DNA from: Streptomyces acidiscabies
Lineage (GTDB): Bacteria > Actinomycetota > Actinomycetes > Streptomycetales > Streptomycetaceae
Direction of reading: 5' to 3'
Assembly (NCBI RefSeq): GCF_020010905.1
Contig: NZ_JAGJBY010000002.1
Location: 4,526,001 to 4,590,000, forward strand
Length of the DNA stretch: 64,000 nucleotides
Below, piece after piece: positions 1 through 8,529 of this stretch (its first letter is position 1; every line of letters begins with the position of its first letter). The translations under genes and the position numbers were made by a program. The notes below the pieces were generated by a model, which worked only from the letters and a program-made list of their open reading frames with translations, made no database searches and was not told where the DNA came from.

Positions 1-153
1 GCGCTGCTGTGCTCGACGGTCTGGACGTCTGCCGGTGTCGGTGTCATGTCGGAGCCCTGTCGGGGCTGTCGGTGACTTGTCGGCCGGGGTTGGCACCTTT
101 CCGGTGACAGCCGCCCGCAGTTCACCGGGCGGCCCCCTTCCGAAGGAGCCACC

Positions 154-1284
154 ATGCGCACCCCCGTCACGATCATCGGCGCCGGACTGGGCGGACTCAC
201 GCTGGCCCGCGTCCTGCACGTCCACGGCATCCCCTCCGTCGTCTTCGAGGCGGAGCCCTCCCCGTCGGCGCGTACGCAGGGCGGGATGCTCGACATCCAC
301 GACTACAACGGCCAACTCGCCCTCCAGGCAGCCGACTTGACGGACGAGTTCCGCGCCATCGTCCTGGAGGGCCGCGAGGCGATGCGCGTCCTCGACCCGG
401 ACGGGACCGTCCAGTTCGAGCAGGCGGACGACGGCACCGGCGGGCGCCCCGAGGCGATGCGCGGCGAGCTGCGGCAGATGCTGATCGACTCCCTCCCGGC
501 CGGCACCGTCCGGTGGGGACACCGGGCCGCCGGAGTCCGCGCGCTCGGCGCGGGCCGCCACGAGGTGACCTTCACCGACGGCACCACCACCGTCGCGGAC
601 CTGCTGGTCGGCGCGGACGGAGCCTGGTCGAAGGTCCGGCCGCTGCTCTCCGGCGCCGTGCCCTCGTACGCCGGCACGTCGTTCGTCGAGACGTACCTGT
701 TCGACGCCGACACCCGGCACCCGGTCGCCGCGAAGACCGTCGGCGGCGGAATGCTGATCGCGCCCTCACCGGGCCGGGAGATCTTCGCCCACCGGGAGAG
801 CGGCGACACCCTCCATATGTACGTGGCGCTGTCCAAGCCGCTGGACTGGTTCGCCGGCATCGACTTCACCGACGCAGCCACGGCCACCGCGCGCATCGCG
901 GCGGAGTTCGCGGGCTGGGCACCGGAACTCACCGGGCTGATCACCGACACCGACACCCCGCCCGTCCTGCGCCCCCACCACGCCCTGCCGGCTGGCCACC
1001 GCTGGGACCGGGTACCCGGGGTGACCCTGCTCGGCGACGCCGCCCACCTCGCGGCGCCGAACGGCGAAGGCGCGAATCTGGCCATGCTGGACGGCGCCGA
1101 ACTCGGCAAGACCCTCGCCGCGCACCCCGACGACACGGAGGCCGCGCTTGGCGCGTATGAGGAGGACATGTTCCGACGGGCCACCCAGACCGCCGCGTTC
1201 GAGGGCGCCGAGATGCTCGGGATCGACTCCGAGGAGAACACGGCCCGGGGGCTGATCGGCAGGCACGCCGAGAACGCGGGCTGA
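154..1284 (+). CDS. FAD-dependent monooxygenase, TetX/PHBH-like
   Basis: A 376-residue flavoprotein monooxygenase. The Rossmann motif GAGLGGLTLARVL lies at residues 9-21 and binds the ADP part of FAD. A central DLLVGADGAWSKVR segment is the family's DG motif, and GDAAHLAAPNGEGANLAM near residue 290 is the second FAD motif. The length matches single-component aromatic hydroxylases of the TetX/para-hydroxybenzoate hydroxylase type. These enzymes use NAD(P)H and O2 to hydroxylate aromatic or polyketide substrates. The start follows a GAAGGAG ribosome site. It is a single gene with no pathway partner beside it, so the substrate cannot be named. The family is clear; a role in drug inactivation is only a possibility. 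Confidence 0.85.
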   Translation: MRTPVTIIGAGLGGLTLARVLHVHGIPSVVFEAEPSPSARTQGGMLDIHDYNGQLALQAADLTDEFRAIVLEGREAMRVLDPDGTVQFEQADDGTGGRPEAMRGELRQMLIDSLPAGTVRWGHRAAGVRALGAGRHEVTFTDGTTTVADLLVGADGAWSKVRPLLSGAVPSYAGTSFVETYLFDADTRHPVAAKTVGGGMLIAPSPGREIFAHRESGDTLHMYVALSKPLDWFAGIDFTDAATATARIAAEFAGWAPELTGLITDTDTPPVLRPHHALPAGHRWDRVPGVTLLGDAAHLAAPNGEGANLAMLDGAELGKTLAAHPDDTEAALGAYEEDMFRRATQTAAFEGAEMLGIDSEENTARGLIGRHAENAG

Positions 1285-1377
1285 GGCTCGCGGATCGCGG
1301 CGAGATCGGGCGGAAACGCACCCGCGACAGTGGTATCGGCTCGTGTACAGGGGACACTCTCGCGGGGGGAGTAACGG

Positions 1378-1715
1378 GTGCCGCAGACGTCGCGGGGTTC
1401 GCAGACGGGGGAAGGGGATGCTTCGGTCGCGCGTCCGCCCCAGCATCCGCCCAAGTGGGCCTGGTGGCTGGTCGGCATCGTGATTCCGCTGCCCGTCGGC
1501 CTGTTCCGCCTCACCAACGTCGACAGCCGTATCGTCTACTCGATCCACAACCAGCACACCGGCGGAGCTTCCGCTACGACACGGCACGGCACGGATGGAA
1601 ACTGGTCAGCCGAAACAGCGGCAAATGCGTCGCCCTGCCCGCAGGAAGCGGCGACCAGGAACAAGCGCTCCAGGAAGACTGCGCCGGCGACACCTGGCTG
1701 CTCTGGCGCACCTGA
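1378..1715 (+). pseudogene. Frameshifted small membrane-anchored ricin/lectin-like protein
   Basis: A GTG start at 1378 follows a GGGGGGAG ribosome site. The first frame gives a proline-rich N-terminus and one membrane helix (WAWWLVGIVIPLPVGLF). At roughly 1560 the plausible reading moves to another frame, which gives KLVSRNSGKCVALPAGSGD and ends DTWLLW. That is the texture of a ricin-type beta-trefoil repeat: a conserved GKC, then a distal tryptophan. Read in one frame, neither half makes sense alone, so the gene looks broken by a small indel or a short deletion. The intact relative would be a short secreted or membrane-anchored carbohydrate-binding protein. A sequencing error cannot be excluded. 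Confidence 0.5.
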
Positions 1716-1776
1716 CCGATTCGCGGAGAGAGAACTCAAGGAACCTCTCACACGACTTCGGACCGCGAGTGCTTGA

Positions 1777-2475
1777 TCACGCCGCCCGGGTGGCCCTGCG
1801 CCGGTAGACCAGGTACGGCCTCGCGAGGTACCCGACCGGCGCACTCCACACGTGTACGAGCCGGGTGAACGGCCAGACCGCGAAGAGGAGGCAGGCGCTC
1901 AGCGCGTGGAGGCGGAACAGGAGGGGAGCTTCGGAGATCGCCGAGGGGCGGGGGCGCAGGGTGAAGACGCCCCGGAACCAGAGGGAGACGCTCTCGCGGT
2001 AGTCGTAGCCGGGGCCGAAGACGTTGTGCGCGGAGGTCGCCGCGATGCCGAGCAGGACCGTCAGGGCGAGCAGGGGGAAGAGGAGTCTGTCGCTGCGGTC
2101 CGTGGTGAGCCGGATCCGCCGGGCCAGCAGCCGGCGCGCGCACAGCAGGCCCAGCCCGGTGACCATCGCGAGCCCAGCAGCCGAACCGAGCCAGACGGCC
2201 ACGGTGTGGTACGCGTGCTCGCTGATTCCCGCCGACGCGGTCCAGGCCGCCGGGACCGCGAGCCCCACCACGTGCCCGGCGATCACCAGGAACGCGCCCA
2301 GGTGGAACAGCGGGCTGCCCCAGCGCAGCCACCGGTGTTCGAGGAGCTGACTGGTGTGGGTGGTCCACCCGAACTGGTCGTGGCGGTAGCGCCAGACGTG
2401 CCCGGCGGCGAACACGGCGAGGCAGGCGTAGGGGAGAGCGACCCACAGGAGGAGGCCGCTGGTCGAGACGTTCAT
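1777..2475 (-). CDS. narI: Respiratory nitrate reductase gamma subunit (cytochrome b)
   Basis: A 232-residue integral membrane protein with about five hydrophobic segments. It carries the two b hemes that pass electrons from menaquinol to NarH. Candidate heme histidines lie after the first helix (SQLLEHRW, SPLFHLG) and in the last helix (HALSACLLFAVWPFTRLVHVW), matching the paired His ligands known for NarI. It is the last gene of narGHJI; its ATG overlaps the narJ stop by four bases, which indicates translational coupling. The length is typical of actinobacterial NarI. The C-terminus is cytoplasmic and arginine-rich. Confidence 0.95.
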   Translation of the reverse strand: MNVSTSGLLLWVALPYACLAVFAAGHVWRYRHDQFGWTTHTSQLLEHRWLRWGSPLFHLGAFLVIAGHVVGLAVPAAWTASAGISEHAYHTVAVWLGSAAGLAMVTGLGLLCARRLLARRIRLTTDRSDRLLFPLLALTVLLGIAATSAHNVFGPGYDYRESVSLWFRGVFTLRPRPSAISEAPLLFRLHALSACLLFAVWPFTRLVHVWSAPVGYLARPYLVYRRRATRAA

Positions 2476-3215
2476 CGGGGGTCTCCTGGCCGGGCGGGCG
2501 GTGCGTAAGCCTCCGGCGACGCGAACTCGCCGGCGCTGTGGGTTCCGTAGGGCGAGAGGCCGACCTCCTCGCCCGGCGGGCCCTCGGCGGCCAGCCGCGC
2601 CACCGCCGCGCGGTCGGCCTCGGTGGGCGGCGGGAGCAGGCTCAGCAGCGCGGCCAGGACGTGCCGGTACGGGGAGGCGGCGTCGTCGAGGGCGTGGTGG
2701 ATCAGCTCCAGACCGCGCCGGTGCTGACGCAGCGGAGCCTCCCCGCCGCGCGGACCGGCCAGCGCCGCGAACTCCAGGACGACCGGCAGATGGTCGGGCA
2801 GCTCACCGCCGCCGACGTCCCAGCCGGCCGCGCGGAAGCGCTGGTTGAGGGTCAGCAGCGCCATGCCCCGGCGGCGGGTGTCTCCGTGCAGGTAGTAGGT
2901 GAGGTACAGACTGCTGCGGCGCCGCAGGTCGAACATCTCGACGTAGTGCCGCTCCAGGGCCTGCGGCTCCTGGGAGGTGAGCCAGACGGTGAACGCGGTC
3001 AGGTGCCCGGCGGCGGAGGAGGACGGCAACGCCTCGACGGCGTCCGTCAACTCTGCGCGGGCCGCGACGAGTTCACCGTCCGGGTACTGGAGCAGCAGCG
3101 AGCACAGCCGCAGGAGCAGAGCACGCGCCTCGGCCTCCTCGGGGGCAGGGCGGCGTACGGCGGCCCGGACGCGGGTGCGGACCATACCGGTGACCGTCGA
3201 CGGGAGTGGGCTCAC
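2472..3215 (-). CDS. narJ: Nitrate reductase molybdenum cofactor assembly chaperone
   Basis: A 247-residue member of the NarJ/TorD chaperone family. NarJ binds apo-NarG, helps molybdenum cofactor insertion and delays membrane attachment until the enzyme is mature; it is not part of the final complex. The helical LLRLCSLLLQYPDGEL segment near the N-terminus and the RRSSLYLTYYLHGDTRRRG segment in the middle are characteristic of NarJ. The GTG start overlaps the narH stop (GTGA), and the stop overlaps the narI start. An acidic/proline-rich tail is common in actinobacterial homologues. Confidence 0.93.
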   Translation of the reverse strand: MSPLPSTVTGMVRTRVRAAVRRPAPEEAEARALLLRLCSLLLQYPDGELVAARAELTDAVEALPSSSAAGHLTAFTVWLTSQEPQALERHYVEMFDLRRRSSLYLTYYLHGDTRRRGMALLTLNQRFRAAGWDVGGGELPDHLPVVLEFAALAGPRGGEAPLRQHRRGLELIHHALDDAASPYRHVLAALLSLLPPPTEADRAAVARLAAEGPPGEEVGLSPYGTHSAGEFASPEAYAPPARPGDPR

Positions 3216-4696
3216 GGTCGTCCTCCCCGCAGGGTCGGCATGCCGAGCGACACCCGGCGATCACTGGTCGCCTCGACGGGGCAGCGGTTCTCCAGCGCCG
3301 CCACGTCCTCCTTGTGCGCGGCCGGAACGACGTACCGCTCCTCGTACTTGGCGACGGCGAGCAACCGGTGCAGGTCCTCGGCGTCGCGCGGGGTGAGGTG
3401 GACGGCCTTGAGGGCCTCGGTGTCGCCGAGGGTGCGCGCCCGCATGTACGACCGCAGCGCGGTGAGCTTCATCAGCACCCCGGCGACGACGTCCGTGTCC
3501 CCGGCGGTGAACACCTCGGCCAGGTACTCCAGCGGGATACGCAGCCGGGTGACGGCGGCGAAGACGTGGTCGGGGTCGTCCTGGTCGCCGCCCGCGCCGG
3601 TCACGGCGTCCAGCACCGGGGAGAGCGGGGGGACGTACCAGACCATGGGCAGGGTGCGGTACTCCGGGTGCAGCGGGAGGGCGATCCGGTGGCGGACGGC
3701 CAGTTCGTACACGGGGGAGCGGCGGGCGGCGTCCAGCCAGTCCTCGGGGATTCCCGCCTCCCGCGCGGCGGCGATGACCTGAGGATCGTGGGGGTCGAGG
3801 AAGACGCCGCGCTGCGCCTCCAGGAGGTCCTGCGGGTCCGGGGTCGCCGCGGCTTCGCCGACGCGGTCGGCGTCGTACAGGAGCAGTCCGAGGTAGCGCA
3901 GCCGGCCGACGCAGGTCTCCGAGCACACGGTGGGCTGTCCGGCCTCGATGCGCGGGAAGCAGAACGTGCACTTCTCCGCCTTGCCGGTGGCATGGTTGAC
4001 GTACACCTTCTTGTACGGGCACGCCGTCACGCACATCCGCCAGCCCCGGCAGCGGTCCTGGTCGACGAGGACGATGCCGTCCTCGACCCGCTTGTACAGC
4101 GCGCCGGACGGACAGGCCGCCACGCAGGCCGGGTTGAGGCAGTGCTCGCACAGGCGGGGCAGGTGGAAGAGGAAGGTCCGCTCGAACTCGAACTTCACCT
4201 TCTCGGCCCAACTGCCGCTGAGGTTCGGGTCGTTGCCGGCGTTCTCGGGTGCTCCGCCGAGGCCGTCCTCCCAGTTGGCGCCCCAGGTGACGGCGGTGGG
4301 TCTGCCGGTGAGGAGGGAGCGGGGGCGGGCGACGGGGAGGTCGGTGCCGGTGGGGGCGGTGACGAGGTTGTCGTAGTCGTAGGTGACGGGCTCGTAGTAG
4401 TCGTCGATGGACGGCAGATCGGGGTTGGCGAACAGCGACAGCAGACGTTTCACCCGGCCGCCGGAGCGCAGGACGAGGCGTCCTCGCCGGTCGAGGGTCC
4501 AGCCGCCCTTCCAGCGGGACTGGTCCTCGTAGCGGCGGGGGTAGCCGACGCCGGGTTTGGTCTCGACGTTGTTGAACCAGGCGTACTCGACGCCGGGACG
4601 GTTGGTCCACGTCTGCTTGCAGGTCACCGAACAGGTGTGGCAGCCGATGCACTTGTCGAGGTTCATCACCATCGCCACCTGGGCCATCACGCGCAT
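3212..4696 (-). CDS. narH: Respiratory nitrate reductase beta subunit (iron-sulfur)
   Basis: A 494-residue electron-transfer subunit between NarI hemes and the NarG active site. The N-terminus MAQVAMVMNLDKCIGCHTC holds the first cluster motif. Later motifs are CEHCLNPACVAACPSG, then CRGWRMCVTACPYKK, where Trp replaces a Cys as in the [3Fe-4S] cluster of NarH, then KCTFCFPRIEAGQPTVCSET. This accounts for three [4Fe-4S] and one [3Fe-4S] clusters. Length and motif order match the family. It begins one base after the narG stop and overlaps narJ, so the operon is tightly coupled. It acts on the cytoplasmic face of the membrane. Confidence 0.96.
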   Translation of the reverse strand: MRVMAQVAMVMNLDKCIGCHTCSVTCKQTWTNRPGVEYAWFNNVETKPGVGYPRRYEDQSRWKGGWTLDRRGRLVLRSGGRVKRLLSLFANPDLPSIDDYYEPVTYDYDNLVTAPTGTDLPVARPRSLLTGRPTAVTWGANWEDGLGGAPENAGNDPNLSGSWAEKVKFEFERTFLFHLPRLCEHCLNPACVAACPSGALYKRVEDGIVLVDQDRCRGWRMCVTACPYKKVYVNHATGKAEKCTFCFPRIEAGQPTVCSETCVGRLRYLGLLLYDADRVGEAAATPDPQDLLEAQRGVFLDPHDPQVIAAAREAGIPEDWLDAARRSPVYELAVRHRIALPLHPEYRTLPMVWYVPPLSPVLDAVTGAGGDQDDPDHVFAAVTRLRIPLEYLAEVFTAGDTDVVAGVLMKLTALRSYMRARTLGDTEALKAVHLTPRDAEDLHRLLAVAKYEERYVVPAAHKEDVAALENRCPVEATSDRRVSLGMPTLRGGRP

Positions 4697-4697
4697 G

Positions 4698-7600
4698 TCA
4701 GTACTCCACGTCCTGTGAGCGGCGGCGGATGACGGTGACCTCGTCGCGCTGGTTGCCGGTGGGGCCGTAGTAGTTGAAGGCGTACGTCAACTGGGCGTAG
4801 CCGCCCGCGAGATGGGTGGGTTTGACCAGGAGCCGGGTCAGGGAGTTGTGGATGCCGCCGCGCCGGCCGCTGACCTCGGTCTTCGGGACGTTCACCGTGC
4901 GGTCCTTGGCGTGGTACATGTACACCGTGCCCTCGGGCATCCGGTGGGTGACCACCGCGCGGGCGGCGACGACGCCGTTGCGGTTGTACGCCTCGATCCA
5001 CTCGTTGTCCTTGACGCCGATCTTCGCGGCGTCGGCGGTGGACATCCAGATCACCGGCCCGCCCCGGGACAGCGCGAGCATGTAGGCGTTGTCCTGATAG
5101 GCCGAGTGGATGGACCACTTGGAGTGCGGGGTGAGGTAACGGACCGTCACCTCAGCGCGTTCACCACCGAGTTCCTCGTCGCCGTAGTGCCGGTGGGCGT
5201 TCAACGGGGGTCGGTAGACGGGGAGTTGCTCACCGAGTTCGGCGATCCAGTCGTGCTGGACGAAGAAGTGCTGGCGGCCGGTGAGGGTGTGCCAGGGCTT
5301 GAGGTGCTCGGTGTTGATGACGAACGGCGAGTAGCGCCGGCCGCCGGTCTCGCTGCCGGACCACTCGTACGAGGTGAGGACCGCTCGGGGCTGGGTGCGG
5401 GTGTCGGCGAAGGTGATGCGCTCGGCCTCGCGTTCGGCGGCCAGTGCCACCAGGCCCTCGCTGCCGGTGCGTTCCTCCAGCCGGCGGAAACCCTCGGTGG
5501 CGAGGCGGCCGTTGGTGGTGCCGGACAGGGCGAGGATCGCCTCGCACATGTCGTTCGCGGTGGCGAGCGAGGGGCGTCCGGCGGCGATGCCGTCGCGTAC
5601 GGTGCCGCCTCGGCGCCGGAGGTCGTCCAGTTCCTGGTCCGGGTGGACGGTGACACCCTTGGTGGTGGTGCCGAGGGTGTCGAGCAGCGGGCCGACGGCA
5701 CGCATCTTCTGCGCCGTCGCGGCATAGTCCCGTTCGACGACGACCAGCTTCGGCATGGTCAGCCCGGGCACCGGCTCGCACTCGCCGAGCTTCCAGTCCC
5801 GTACGACACCGCCCGGCTGGGCGAGTTCGTCGGGGGTGTCGTGCAGCAGCGGCACCGCGAGGACGTCCGTGCGGGTGCCGAGGTGCTCCTCGGCCAGCTC
5901 GCTGAACCTGTCGGCCATCGCCAGGAACGCGTCGTAGTCGGTGCGGGCCTGCCAGGGCGGCGGGATGGCCGGGGTGAAGGCGTGCACGAAGGGGTGCATG
6001 TCCGTGCTGGACAGGTCGTCCTTCTCGTACCAGGTCGCGGCCGGCAGGACGACGTCGGCGAGCAGACCGGTCGACGTCATGCGGAAGTCCAGGGTGACCA
6101 GCAGATCGAGCTTGCCCTCGGGCGCCTCCTCCCGCCACACCACGTCCTTCGGGCGCCCCTGCGGCGGGGTCTCCTCGGAACGGACGGCCGCGTCGGCGCC
6201 CAGCAGATGGCGCAGGAAGTACTCGTTGCCCTTGCCCGAGGAGCCGAGCAGGTTCGCCCGCCACACGGTGAGCACCCGGGGGAAGTTGGCCGGGTCGTCG
6301 GGGTCCTCGGCGGCGAACTTCAGCCGCCCGGCCTTGAGTTCGGCGACGACGTACTCGGCCGTCTCAAGCCCTCGGGCCTTCGCCTCGTCCGCGAGGTCGA
6401 GCGGGTTGCGGTCGAAGCCGGGGTGACCGGGCGTCCAGCCGAGCCGGATCGCCTGCGCCAGACAGTCGGCGGTCGCCTTCCCGGCGAACCGTCCCGTGCC
6501 CAGCGGCGACGCCAACTCGTCGGGCCCGAACGCCTCGTAGCGCCACTGGTCGGTGTTCAGGTACCAGTACGAGGTGCCCGCCATGTGCCGGGTGGGCCGC
6601 TGCCAGTCGAACGCGAACGCCAGGTGCTGGAGGCCCGTGAGCGGACGGATCTTCTCCTGCCCGACGTAGTGCGCCCACCCGCCGCCGTTGACGCCCTGGC
6701 AGCCGGTCATCGTCACCAGCGCGAGGAACGCCCGGTAGATGGTGTCCGAGTGGAACCAGTGGTTGGTCCCCGCGCCCAGCGCGATCATCGAACGCCCTTG
6801 CGTGCGCTCGGCGTTGCGGGCGAACTCCCGCGCGATCCGGGCGGCCTGGACGGCCGGCACCGAGGTGACCGTCTCCTGCCAGGCAGGGGTGTACGGCTGG
6901 GAGGCGTCCTCGTACGACGTCGGCCACGTGCCCGGCAGCCCGGGGCGGTGGACGCCGTACTGGGCCAGCATCAGGTCGAACACGGTCGTCACCAGCCGCC
7001 CGCCCACCGTACGGACCGGCACGCCCCGCACCATCGTCGAACCGCCCTCCGTGGCCCCCTCGTCGAAGCGGGGCAGCGCGATCTCGACGGTGTCCTCGGC
7101 GCGGCCGATGAGGCTCAACTCCGGTACGACACCGTCCAGACCGAGGTTCCAGCGGCCCCGCCCGGCTTCTCCCCACCGGAAGCCGAGCGAGCCGCCGGGG
7201 ACCACCGGATCACCGGTGGTCCCGTCCAGAAGGACCGTCTTGAACTCGGCGTTCTCCTCGTCACGGCCGAGGTCGGCGGCGGTCAGGAACCCGTCCGGGA
7301 CGAGTCCCAACTCGTGCTCGCGCAGCGTCACCAGGAACGGCGCGTCCGTGAACGTCCTCAAGTAGTGCTGGAAGTACGGCACTTCACGGTCGACCAGGAA
7401 CTCGCGCAGGATCACGTGCCCCATCGCCATCGCCAGCGCGCCGTCCGTCCCCGGATGCGGGGCCAGCCACTCGTCGGCGTGCTTGACGTTGTCGGCGTAG
7501 TCGGGGCTCACGGCCACGACCTTCGCGCCGTTGTAGCGGGTCTCGGTGAGGAAGTGCGCGTCCGGGGTCCGGGTCACGGGGATGTTCGAACCCCACATGA

Positions 7601-8363
7601 TCAGGTAGCCCGCGTTCCACCAGTCCGCCGCCTCGGGGACGTCCGTCTGGTCGCCGAAGACCTGCGGCGAGGCGATCGGCAGGTCCGCGTACCAGTCGTA
7701 GAACGACAGCAGCGTGCCGCCGATCAAGGAGTGGAAGCGCGCGCCGGCCGCGAACGACGCCATCGACATCGCCGGGATCGGGGAGAAGCCCGCGACCCGG
7801 TCCGGGCCGTACGCCTTGATGGTGTGCACCTGTGCGGCGGCGACCAGTTCGGTCACCTCGTCCCAGTCGGCGCGGACCAGGCCGCCCTTGCCGCGGGCGC
7901 GCTTGTAGGCGCGGGCCTTCGCCGGGTCGCCGGTGATCTCGGCCCAGGCCGCCACCGGGTCGCCGAGCCGCTGCCTCGCCTCGCGCCACAGGGTGAGCAA
8001 CTCGCCCCGGACGTACGGGTAGCGGACCCGGCTGGGGGAGTATGTGTACCAGGAGAAGGACGCCCCGCGCGGGCAGCCCCGCGGCTCGTACTCGGGACAG
8101 TCCGCGCCGATCGACGGATAGTCGGTGGCCTGGTGCTCCCAGGTGATGATGCCGTCCTTGACGTACACCATCCACGAGCAGGACCCCGTGCAGTTCACGC
8201 CGTGCGTGGAGCGCACCACCCTGTCGTGGGACCAGCGGTCCCGGTAGAAGCCCTCCCAGCGGGCGTCGCCCGTGCCGAACTCCGCACGGCCGTCGGCCGA
8301 CATCTCACGGCGGGTCAGGAGCCGCCGCGCCGTGAGGGGCCAGGTCCTTGTGTCGTTCGCCAT
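4698..8363 (-). CDS. narG: Respiratory nitrate reductase alpha (catalytic) subunit
   Basis: A 1221-residue Mo-bisMGD enzyme that reduces nitrate to nitrite at the inner face of the membrane. The N-terminal FS0 cluster motif is His54-x3-Cys58-x3-Cys62-x34-Cys97 (THGVNCTGSCSW, then RGCPRG); the leading histidine marks NarG rather than Nap or formate dehydrogenase. The YDWYADLPIASPQ segment carries the expected Asp ligand of molybdenum. No Tat signal is present, consistent with a cytoplasmic active site. The ATG at 8363 is preferred over upstream in-frame starts because MANDTRTWPLTARRLLTRR is the conserved start of actinobacterial NarG. First gene of narGHJI, divergent from narK. Confidence 0.96.
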   Translation of the reverse strand: MANDTRTWPLTARRLLTRREMSADGRAEFGTGDARWEGFYRDRWSHDRVVRSTHGVNCTGSCSWMVYVKDGIITWEHQATDYPSIGADCPEYEPRGCPRGASFSWYTYSPSRVRYPYVRGELLTLWREARQRLGDPVAAWAEITGDPAKARAYKRARGKGGLVRADWDEVTELVAAAQVHTIKAYGPDRVAGFSPIPAMSMASFAAGARFHSLIGGTLLSFYDWYADLPIASPQVFGDQTDVPEAADWWNAGYLIMWGSNIPVTRTPDAHFLTETRYNGAKVVAVSPDYADNVKHADEWLAPHPGTDGALAMAMGHVILREFLVDREVPYFQHYLRTFTDAPFLVTLREHELGLVPDGFLTAADLGRDEENAEFKTVLLDGTTGDPVVPGGSLGFRWGEAGRGRWNLGLDGVVPELSLIGRAEDTVEIALPRFDEGATEGGSTMVRGVPVRTVGGRLVTTVFDLMLAQYGVHRPGLPGTWPTSYEDASQPYTPAWQETVTSVPAVQAARIAREFARNAERTQGRSMIALGAGTNHWFHSDTIYRAFLALVTMTGCQGVNGGGWAHYVGQEKIRPLTGLQHLAFAFDWQRPTRHMAGTSYWYLNTDQWRYEAFGPDELASPLGTGRFAGKATADCLAQAIRLGWTPGHPGFDRNPLDLADEAKARGLETAEYVVAELKAGRLKFAAEDPDDPANFPRVLTVWRANLLGSSGKGNEYFLRHLLGADAAVRSEETPPQGRPKDVVWREEAPEGKLDLLVTLDFRMTSTGLLADVVLPAATWYEKDDLSSTDMHPFVHAFTPAIPPPWQARTDYDAFLAMADRFSELAEEHLGTRTDVLAVPLLHDTPDELAQPGGVVRDWKLGECEPVPGLTMPKLVVVERDYAATAQKMRAVGPLLDTLGTTTKGVTVHPDQELDDLRRRGGTVRDGIAAGRPSLATANDMCEAILALSGTTNGRLATEGFRRLEERTGSEGLVALAAEREAERITFADTRTQPRAVLTSYEWSGSETGGRRYSPFVINTEHLKPWHTLTGRQHFFVQHDWIAELGEQLPVYRPPLNAHRHYGDEELGGERAEVTVRYLTPHSKWSIHSAYQDNAYMLALSRGGPVIWMSTADAAKIGVKDNEWIEAYNRNGVVAARAVVTHRMPEGTVYMYHAKDRTVNVPKTEVSGRRGGIHNSLTRLLVKPTHLAGGYAQLTYAFNYYGPTGNQRDEVTVIRRRSQDVEY

Positions 8364-8401
8364 GACCGGAACGCTAGGCCGGGCCGCCGGCCGGCCACCC
8401 G

Positions 8402-8456
8402 GGGCCGAACGGCCCTGCCGCGAGGCCCATCGGCCCCGGTGATCGGGACCGGTCGG
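8402..8456. promoter_or_regulatory. Tandem palindromes resembling DevR/DosR-type boxes between narG and narK
   Basis: The 166-bp gap between the divergent narG and narK starts contains a near-perfect palindrome GGGCCGAACGGCCC (8402-8415). Two related GC-rich half-palindromes follow: GGCCCATCGGCCCC (from about 8424) and GGGACCGGTCGG (from about 8445). Their layout resembles boxes bound by DevR/DosR (OsdR) hypoxia regulators in actinobacteria, which are known to control nitrate respiration genes. The repeats are seen; which protein binds them is inferred. Confidence 0.45.
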
Positions 8457-8529
8457 AAGGCGCCGGGCCCGGGGCGGTGACGCGAGAGTCGGGGCGCTCC
8501 GTACAGCCGTGAGGGAAAGGACGGACACC

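Noticed and set aside
4812..8480. A plus-strand open frame of about 1,200 codons opposite narG
   Set aside because: It is the antisense of a strongly conserved gene in high-GC DNA; its composition (Arg, Gly, Val rich) and lack of motifs mark it as a shadow.
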